NCBI GenBank assembly: GCA_027073875.1
Contig: JALTEO010000053.1
Location: 1-11,745 of the forward strand
From: Bacteroidales bacterium
Lineage (GTDB): Bacteria > Bacteroidota > Bacteroidia > Bacteroidales > JALTDM01
Direction: 5' to 3'
DNA length: 11,745 nucleotides
The notes beneath the pieces were generated by a model that was not told the origin of the DNA, ran no database searches, and saw only the letters and a program-made list of their open reading frames with translations. The position numbers were made by a program, and so were the translations under genes. Positions 6,663 to 11,745 of the stretch are shown here, piece after piece (the first letter of the stretch is position 1; every line of letters starts with the position of its first letter).

Positions 6663-6696
6663 AAAAAAGCACTGCCGATAAAAACAGTGCTTTTTT
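6663..6696. terminator. Bidirectional intrinsic terminator
   Basis: AAAAAAGCACTG (6663-6674) pairs perfectly with CAGTGCTTTTTT (6685-6696) around a 10-base loop. There is a T-run on each strand (T6 on plus, T7 on minus). It lies 28 bases beyond the lipoprotein stop on the minus strand and also ends transcripts coming from the thioredoxin-like gene on the plus strand. Confidence 0.88.
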
Positions 6697-6724
6697 GTAA
6701 TTTAGAATCTCCTTATTTTTTCAT

Positions 6725-8518
6725 TTATTGGTCTGTACCGCGTTGTACAGAAAATTTACCACTAATATTATATTGTGTATTTGTCGTATCTCCGTAAATA
6801 ACACCCGTTCCTGAGAAAGTCCCCTCTATCAAAGAACCAACAATACCATATTTAGTAACTTGGAGTGTTCCACTATTCATTTCAAATTCATTTGTATCTA
6901 CATATAACGATACCATTGCTGTATCACCGGAACCTGATCTTAATGGAACATTCCCTGATCCATGAATATTAAATGTTCCTGTAGTATCACCATCAAAATA
7001 TATATTCATATCTGTATTATTCCCATAGCACTGAATCTGAGTTTGTTGTGAACTAGTCATATAATAACCTTCTAGTGACGGGAAGTCCTTAAATGTAGAA
7101 CCAGAACCATATACCCCTCCTGATATGGTTAATTCCGTAGGACCAAGTTGAACAACACAAACCTGAATATCTTGTGTGCCACCATATGCACCATCAAGGT
7201 TCGGATATTCTGTTCGTGATGTTCCATTAGCATAAGCAGTTAAAGTACCGGAAGTTACATTTAATGGAACTTGGAAAGAATAACTACCATATTTTGCAAA
7301 TGTTTGGATAGCCCTATACGCCAAACTCTGAGGATCATAAAATGTAAATTTAACAAACCCTGAAATATTATTTCCTACGCAATTTACAATATTTCCAGAA
7401 AGTGTTTGCATAGCAGGCAAAGTAATATTTACCGTATCAACTTGACCATCGTTATACGGACCTACCGTTACCAATGTAGAACTTTGTCCATAATAATCAT
7501 ACGAAAGTACTCCAACAGAGATAGATACATTATCAGGCACATCCAATTTATATTTTCCTATAAAATTTGTCACAGCATAATATTGTCCAATGGTTACTTT
7601 AACTCCGACAACCGGTTGTCCTTTACTATCTGTAACTTTACCCAAAATTGTTGCAAATCCTGTATGTGGAACAGCGGTTTGCCAATAACTGAAATGTCGT
7701 ACCTGACACATATAATTGTTTCCCTGTTTTGAACCATGCCCTTCACTATTAGAATAAGATTGTCTAAAATTATTACTCCACACATAAATATCAGAAGGAG
7801 CAGAACGATCTCTAAGTGAATCGGGAATTGCCATTGAGATAGTAGGGAAAGAAGGGGAAGTTGGATCAAGGTGTAAAGTACCTCCTTGATCGTCTGTAAC
7901 CTCCATATAAAGTGCTCCATAAGTTGACAAATGTCTTTTTGCGTGTGTGCTGTCTCTACCAATTTGTGTAGCACATTCCAAAGTACTGAAATTCTGTGCA
8001 GACGGATCTACATAATAACCGGTTACCACCACAGTTCCTGTATAAGGTGTTCCGGAAATATCAGTATATTTTAAGTCATCCGGAAAAGTTACATCGGTAG
8101 TTAATGTTCCCGACCCAATAGAAAGGGTTCCTCCTGCATCAGCCGCAAATTGTGTAGTGGTTGCCGAAGCTTTATTTACCAAACCTACACGAACACGAAT
8201 ATTAGACTCACTCCCTGGTTCTCCACTCCTAACATTCTCAAAATAACCATCTTTCTTAAACTGCACTAAAAAACTATCTTTTGGCACTGTAATATTCATC
8301 AAAAGAAAAGCACCCGACTGATCAGTCGTTGTAGTATTTCCATTAACATTTACATCCACATCTGCCAAAGGAGTTTCATTCTCGTCAACTACAATACCGG
8401 AAACAGTTTTAGTTATGTAATTTGGATTAGCAGGGGTATCATTCCTTCTCGGATCTTTATTACATCCAAATGCAATAACCAAAAAAGCAAAAACTAAAAT
8501 AAAATTTAATTTCTTCAT
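6725..8518 (-). CDS. Surface lipoprotein with carboxypeptidase-regulatory-like domains
   Basis: A 597-residue exported lipoprotein. Residues 1-18 are a signal peptide with a lipobox ending FG before C19; 'NKDPRRND' follows, and the K-D pair is weakly like the surface-export signal of Bacteroidota lipoproteins. Residues 37-98 form a carboxypeptidase-regulatory-like beta-sandwich ('TVSGIVVDENETPLADVDV', then 'TTTDQSGAF'). Residues 130-285 look like a second beta module seen in such proteins, with 'YTGTVVVTGYYVDP', 'ALYMEVTDDQGG', 'ISMAIPDSLRDRSAPSDIYVW' and a 'FSYWQ' end. Residues 287-370 are another regulatory-like domain ('ATILGKVTDSKGQPVVGVKV'), and 371-455 probably a third. The C-terminal 465-597 is beta-rich, ending 'ISGKFSVQR'. 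No catalytic motif is visible, so the likely role is structural, adhesive or binding; the ligand is unknown. The ATG at 8518 is chosen because it begins the signal peptide. An upstream in-frame start at 8563 lies before the promoter box. Confidence 0.88.
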   Translation of the reverse strand: MKKLNFILVFAFLVIAFGCNKDPRRNDTPANPNYITKTVSGIVVDENETPLADVDVNVNGNTTTTDQSGAFLLMNITVPKDSFLVQFKKDGYFENVRSGEPGSESNIRVRVGLVNKASATTTQFAADAGGTLSIGSGTLTTDVTFPDDLKYTDISGTPYTGTVVVTGYYVDPSAQNFSTLECATQIGRDSTHAKRHLSTYGALYMEVTDDQGGTLHLDPTSPSFPTISMAIPDSLRDRSAPSDIYVWSNNFRQSYSNSEGHGSKQGNNYMCQVRHFSYWQTAVPHTGFATILGKVTDSKGQPVVGVKVTIGQYYAVTNFIGKYKLDVPDNVSISVGVLSYDYYGQSSTLVTVGPYNDGQVDTVNITLPAMQTLSGNIVNCVGNNISGFVKFTFYDPQSLAYRAIQTFAKYGSYSFQVPLNVTSGTLTAYANGTSRTEYPNLDGAYGGTQDIQVCVVQLGPTELTISGGVYGSGSTFKDFPSLEGYYMTSSQQTQIQCYGNNTDMNIYFDGDTTGTFNIHGSGNVPLRSGSGDTAMVSLYVDTNEFEMNSGTLQVTKYGIVGSLIEGTFSGTGVIYGDTTNTQYNISGKFSVQRGTDQ

Positions 8519-8533
8519 AAGATTAATTTTTGA

Positions 8534-8563
8534 CAAAAATAGAAAATCTTTTACAAATAACAA
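8534..8563 (-). promoter_or_regulatory. Promoter of the lipoprotein gene
   Basis: On the minus strand TTG (8563-8561) is followed after 19 bases by TATTTTTG (8541-8534), an exact -7 box. Both elements and the spacing fit the Bacteroidota consensus. The box ends 15 bases before the ATG at 8518, confirming that start. Confidence 0.68.
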
Positions 8564-8583
8564 GTAATTAAAAAAATTCTTAG

Positions 8584-8591
8584 TAAATTTG
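8584..8591 (+). promoter_or_regulatory. TAnnTTTG -7 promoter box for the Memo gene
   Basis: TAAATTTG is an exact -7 match and ends 17 bases before the ATG at 8609. No -33 TTG is seen at the right distance. It lies 42 bases from the divergent lipoprotein box, so the two promoters share a 90-base gap and could be regulated together. Confidence 0.5.
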
Positions 8592-8608
8592 TTAAAAACT
8601 TACAAAAA

Positions 8609-9715
8609 ATGAGAAAAACATTCTTCTTTTTAATCATCTTAATTTCAACGGCAAATCCTTTAAGTCTGATTTCTCAAGAAATTCATTCTACGGGGAAAGA
8701 ACTTCGTGGATTAGCCGATACTATTGGTTTTGCCCGCTATCGTTGGCAAATGGATACTATTTTTTCAAGAATTAATTCACAATATGCTGACAGTATAAAA
8801 GCAATTGAAAAAGCGAACAAATTAAATAACAAAACAAATTTTAAGGTTTTGGTTTCGCCACACGACGACTACACTTATGCAAGCTATATGTATTTACTTG
8901 GTAACAGCCATATTAAAGCCAAAACTATTTTCATGATAGGTGTTGGTCACAAAGCCAGATATTTCAACCTTGACAACCATATTGTTTTTGACTCATTCAA
9001 ATATTGGCGAGGACCTTATGGTAAGATTCCCGTTTCAAAATACCGTGAAGCTATCATAAAAAGTTTACCTAAAAATGAATACCTGATTAGCGATACCATG
9101 CAAGCAGTGGAACACTCTATTGAAGCTATTTTGCCTTTTTTACAACATTATAATCCAGACATAAAAATTGTTCCCATCATAGTACCATATATGACATGGA
9201 AAATGATGAAACAAATCAGCCAATCGCTTGCAAATAGTATTTTTACCCTTGCCGACTCATTAAAATGGAAATGGGGAAAAGATTATGCCATTGTTATCAG
9301 TACCGATGCCGTACATTACGGAGACGAAAACTGGGGCGGCGACAATTTGGCTTTTTACGGTGCCGACAGTACCGGATACAAAAAAGCCGTAGCTCACGAA
9401 CACGAGATTATTGATGATTGTTTTTCCGGCGAACTAACAGAACGAAAACTGTTAAAATTTAATCAATTTACAGTATCTCCAGATAATTACAAAAAATACC
9501 AATGGACATGGTGTGGCAGATATTCCGTGCCTTTCGGACTATTAACTGCCGTTTATTTAAATAACCACTACAGCAAAAAACCACTTAAAAATCGATTAAC
9601 GCACTACTGCAACAGCATTGATCATCCTCACTTGAAAGTTAATGACATTGGTATGGGCAAAACTGCTCCTGCAAATATTCATCATTGGGTGGGTTATGCC
9701 GTAATTGGTTATTAA
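8609..9715 (+). CDS. Exported Memo-family protein (AmmeMemoRadiSam system protein B-like)
   Basis: A 368-residue protein with an N-terminal signal peptide (1-23, 'RKTFFFLIILIS' core), so it is probably periplasmic or otherwise exported. Residues 78-318 match the Memo family, related to extradiol dioxygenases: 'VLVSPHDDYTYAS' (80-92) has H85 in place of the usual HAGY histidine, 'MIGVGHKARYFN' (109-120) gives H114, 'VEHSIEAILPFLQ' (167-179) is the HSIE..LPFL signature, 'VISTDAVHYG' (229-238) gives D233 and H236, and 'WCGRYSV' (301-307) gives C302. The His-His-Cys set corresponds to the copper-binding residues described for human MEMO1. The bacterial homologues are often encoded with an AMMECR1-type protein and a radical SAM enzyme, or fused to them; neither is in this window. 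It is divergent from a lipoprotein. The family assignment is firm; biochemical role is unknown. Confidence 0.86.
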   Translation: MRKTFFFLIILISTANPLSLISQEIHSTGKELRGLADTIGFARYRWQMDTIFSRINSQYADSIKAIEKANKLNNKTNFKVLVSPHDDYTYASYMYLLGNSHIKAKTIFMIGVGHKARYFNLDNHIVFDSFKYWRGPYGKIPVSKYREAIIKSLPKNEYLISDTMQAVEHSIEAILPFLQHYNPDIKIVPIIVPYMTWKMMKQISQSLANSIFTLADSLKWKWGKDYAIVISTDAVHYGDENWGGDNLAFYGADSTGYKKAVAHEHEIIDDCFSGELTERKLLKFNQFTVSPDNYKKYQWTWCGRYSVPFGLLTAVYLNNHYSKKPLKNRLTHYCNSIDHPHLKVNDIGMGKTAPANIHHWVGYAVIGY

Positions 9716-9747
9716 CCTGATTTATTAAATTTTTCTTTTTTCAGATA

Positions 9748-9780
9748 TTGTATTTCTATTTACCGAAAATATTACTTTTG
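9748..9780 (+). promoter_or_regulatory. Promoter of ychF
   Basis: TTG (9748-9750) is followed after 22 bases by TACTTTTG (9773-9780), an exact -7 box, ending 17 bases before the ATG at 9798. The spacing is at the long end of the accepted range. The leader would be about ten bases with no Shine-Dalgarno sequence. Confidence 0.6.
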
Positions 9781-9797
9781 CAACTTATTTTTAAGCT

Positions 9798-10901
9798 ATG
9801 GGACTAAAATGTGGCATCGTTGGTTTACCTAATGTAGGAAAATCCACTCTTTTCAATAGTATGAGCAACGCCAAAGCACAGGCGGCAAATTTTCCGTTTT
9901 GCACCATTGAACCAAATGTAGGTATGATAACGGTTCCCGATAATCGTTTGCAAAAACTGGCAAAACTGGTTAATCCGGCACAAATTGTTCCGGCAAATAT
10001 GGAAATTGTTGACATTGCCGGTTTGGTAAAAGGTGCCAGCAAAGGCGAAGGACTCGGCAATAAGTTTTTGGGCAATATCAACGAAACAGATGCTATACTT
10101 CATATTATCCGCTGCTTCGACAATGAGAATGTAACTCATGTTGACGGTAGTGTTAATCCCGTTCGTGACAAAGAAATTATTGAAACGGAACTAATGCTAA
10201 AAGACTTGGAAACTGTCAGCAACCGTTTACAGAAACTACAAAAACAAGCCACTGCCGGCAAAAACAAAGAAGCTGCCAAATCGGTAGAACTGCTAAAACA
10301 ATATCAGGCAATCTTAGAACAAGGCAAAGCAGCCAGAACACTGACACTAAAAGATGATGATGAAGCAAAATTGGCAAAACAATTTCAATTGCTTACCAAT
10401 AAACCTGTAATGTATGTTTGTAATGTAGATTCAGCTTCAGTAAAAACAGGGAATTCCTACACCCAAGCATTAGCAGAAGCCGTTAAAGACGAAAATGCCG
10501 AAATAATTATTATTGACGCCGCCACCGAATCAGATATTGCCGAGTTGGAAGAATACGACGAAAAAATGCTTTTCCTTGAAGAAATGGGTTTGGAAGAGCC
10601 TGCTCTGAACCGGCTGATAACAAAAACTTATTCACTTCTCGGATTAGAAACCTATTTCACTGCAGGGCCAAAAGAAGTTAAAGCATGGACATTTCAAAAA
10701 GGCACCAAAGCACCGCAAGCCGCCGGTATTATACATACGGACTTTGAAAAGGGCTTTATCCGTGCCGAAGTTATTAAATATGATGATTATGTCAGCTTAG
10801 GTTCGGAGCAAGCATGCCGTGACCAAGGGAAAATTCATATTGAAGGCAAGGAATATGTTGTGCAAGACGGCGATATCATGCACTTTAGATTTAATGTGTG
10901 A
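9798..10901 (+). CDS. ychF: YchF/OLA1-type redox-regulated ATPase
   Basis: A 367-residue cytosolic P-loop protein of the Obg-related YchF subfamily, which prefers ATP to GTP, associates with ribosomes and is linked to stress responses. Walker A is 'GLPNVGKST' (9-17), the G2 region 'NFPFCTIEPNVG' (31-42), and G3 'DIAGLVKGASKGEGLGNKFL' (72-91), which has the hydrophobic residue in place of the catalytic Gln. The usual GTP-specific NKxD is replaced by 'NVDS' (209-212), which agrees with relaxed nucleotide specificity. A Lys/Glu-rich helical coiled-coil insert covers about 125-200. The C-terminal TGS-like domain (about 285-367) includes 'YFTAGPKEVKAWTF' and ends 'GDIMHFRFNV', the family's usual terminus. 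Length is normal. The last 11 bases overlap the end of the convergent aminotransferase gene. Confidence 0.97.
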   Translation: MGLKCGIVGLPNVGKSTLFNSMSNAKAQAANFPFCTIEPNVGMITVPDNRLQKLAKLVNPAQIVPANMEIVDIAGLVKGASKGEGLGNKFLGNINETDAILHIIRCFDNENVTHVDGSVNPVRDKEIIETELMLKDLETVSNRLQKLQKQATAGKNKEAAKSVELLKQYQAILEQGKAARTLTLKDDDEAKLAKQFQLLTNKPVMYVCNVDSASVKTGNSYTQALAEAVKDENAEIIIIDAATESDIAELEEYDEKMLFLEEMGLEEPALNRLITKTYSLLGLETYFTAGPKEVKAWTFQKGTKAPQAAGIIHTDFEKGFIRAEVIKYDDYVSLGSEQACRDQGKIHIEGKEYVVQDGDIMHFRFNV

Positions 10902-11745
10902 ACTCAAAAAAATCACTTTTGACAGGATACTCAAATCCTTTATAGTAAAATTCGTTAGAATGTTCATCATACCGGTAGTTTTCGGCATATTTCTTAAAGT
11001 TTTTAGCAATATCCTCTACCCCATCCATTATCATTTTCAATTCAGCATCCGTTGTTGTCGGGTGCAATGACATCCGGACAAATCCGGGTTTCTTGCTCAT
11101 GTTACCGTGCTCAATTGCAGAAGCCATTCGTTTTGAGGTTTCACGATTAATATCCAGCAGTAAATGTCCGTAAGTACCGGCACATGCACACCCACCACGC
11201 ACTTGCACACCATATAAATCATTTAGTAAACGGGTAATTAAATTATAGTGTGCTCCTTCGATATTAAACGATATAGCAGCTAAACGATCTTTTTTCTGTG
11301 CAAGTAACACCTTTGCATTTTTTATGTTATCAAAACGGTCAAAAGCATACTCAAGCAGTTCTTCTTCACGCTTTAAGATATTCTCACATCCCATTTCTTC
11401 TTTCAGTTTAATTGCCATTGCCACTTTAATTGTTTGTAAAAATCCGGGCGTTCCACCGTCTTCGCGAAGTTCTATGTCGTCAAAAAAACGATAGCCACCC
11501 CACGGGTCAGTCCATAACACTGTACCACCCCCGGGATGATCGGGTATTTGTATTTGATACAGTTCCTTATTAAAAATTAGGATGCCGGATCCACCCGGTC
11601 CACCTAAAAACTTATGTGGCGAAAAGAAAATGGCATCTAACCGCTCATCAGGATTTTCGGGATGCATATCAATAGGTAAATATGGTCCGCCACCGGCATA
11701 ATCGGCAAAGCAATAACCACCATATTTGTGCATCAGCCGTGCCAA
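10891..11745 (-). CDS. Class V aminotransferase, cysteine-desulfurase-like (partial, N-terminus beyond right edge)
   Basis: The 284 residues seen are the C-terminal part of a PLP-dependent fold-type I enzyme; the reading frame is open at the right edge, so the true start lies outside. 'CFADYAGGGPYLPIDMHP' (fragment residues 12-29) holds the PLP-contacting Asp (D15), and 'AIFFSPHKFLGGPGGSGIL' (38-56) has the Schiff-base lysine K45. 'GGTPGFLQTIKVAMAI' (97-112) is the usual aminotransferase-V continuation. 'VQVRGGCACAGTYGH' (180-194) has two cysteines (C186, C188) in the loop where cysteine desulfurases carry their persulfide cysteine. 'KPGFVRMSLHPTTTDAEL' is the C-terminal domain signature. The family includes cysteine desulfurases, selenocysteine lyases and unrelated aminotransferases. 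The Cys loop suggests sulfur chemistry, but no SufE, IscU or other Fe-S gene is in view. The end overlaps ychF by 11 bases. Confidence 0.87.
   Translation of the reverse strand: MARLMHKYGGYCFADYAGGGPYLPIDMHPENPDERLDAIFFSPHKFLGGPGGSGILIFNKELYQIQIPDHPGGGTVLWTDPWGGYRFFDDIELREDGGTPGFLQTIKVAMAIKLKEEMGCENILKREEELLEYAFDRFDNIKNAKVLLAQKKDRLAAISFNIEGAHYNLITRLLNDLYGVQVRGGCACAGTYGHLLLDINRETSKRMASAIEHGNMSKKPGFVRMSLHPTTTDAELKMIMDGVEDIAKNFKKYAENYRYDEHSNEFYYKGFEYPVKSDFFEFTH

Noticed and set aside
6603..6797. Possible 64-residue plus-strand ORF
   Set aside because: It runs through the terminator and the antisense strand of the lipoprotein end, has a low-complexity Lys-rich middle, and has no promoter box or recognisable motif.
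7594..7974. 126-residue minus-strand ORF inside the lipoprotein gene
   Set aside because: It is an alternative frame of a clear 597-residue protein with domain structure. No frameshift is needed, because the lipoprotein frame is continuous.
8519..8563. Fifteen-residue N-terminal extension of the lipoprotein
   Set aside because: It would precede the signal peptide and starts upstream of the promoter -7 box, so it is not translated from the predicted transcript.
10819..11070. 83-residue plus-strand ORF across the ychF end
   Set aside because: It is a shadow of ychF in one half and antisense to the aminotransferase-like gene in the other, with no start signals.

Overview
The window looks like a chromosomal segment of a member of the Bacteroidota. 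The DNA is AT-rich. Upstream of most genes there is a TAnnTTTG box, the -7 element typical of this phylum, placed 9 to 20 bases before the start codon, with no Shine-Dalgarno sequence. Protein types also fit: a lipoprotein built of carboxypeptidase-regulatory-like domains, a GT4 glycosyltransferase with the N-terminus 'SVTNDLVTDQRV', and a secreted CAP-like protein. No phage, plasmid, transposase, CRISPR, tRNA or rRNA gene is visible.

Layout. Bases 1-2208 are on the minus strand: a 5' portion of a secreted protein with a degenerate CAP-like domain (1-974, cut by the left edge) and a GT4 glycosyltransferase with a TTG start (1090-2208). Diverging from it on the plus strand are a MATE efflux protein (2347-3768), glyA serine hydroxymethyltransferase (3855-5135), a TSUP (TauE/SafE-type) membrane permease (5262-6038) and a small thioredoxin-fold protein (6115-6450). 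The glyA-TSUP gap is filled by a 13-unit heptanucleotide tandem repeat that runs into the TSUP start codon. Bases 6451-6724 have no gene but hold a hairpin, a roughly 97-base imperfect inverted-repeat element and a perfect 12-bp bidirectional terminator. A lipoprotein (6725-8518, minus) diverges from a secreted Memo-family protein (8609-9715, plus). The ychF ATPase gene (9798-10901, plus) follows. Its last 11 bases overlap the end of a convergent class V aminotransferase/cysteine-desulfurase-like gene (10891-11745, minus, cut by the right edge).

The genes do not form one pathway. glyA and ychF are housekeeping genes, and most of the others have their own promoter box, so this looks like a mosaic of short transcription units rather than a dedicated operon. 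I did not find a convincing new multi-gene system. The most interesting signals are the heptad repeat at the TSUP start, the palindromic intergenic element, an exported Memo protein with its metal-site residues intact but without the usual AMMECR1/radical-SAM partners nearby, the nearly leaderless MATE transcript, and the CAP-like protein that has lost its histidines.
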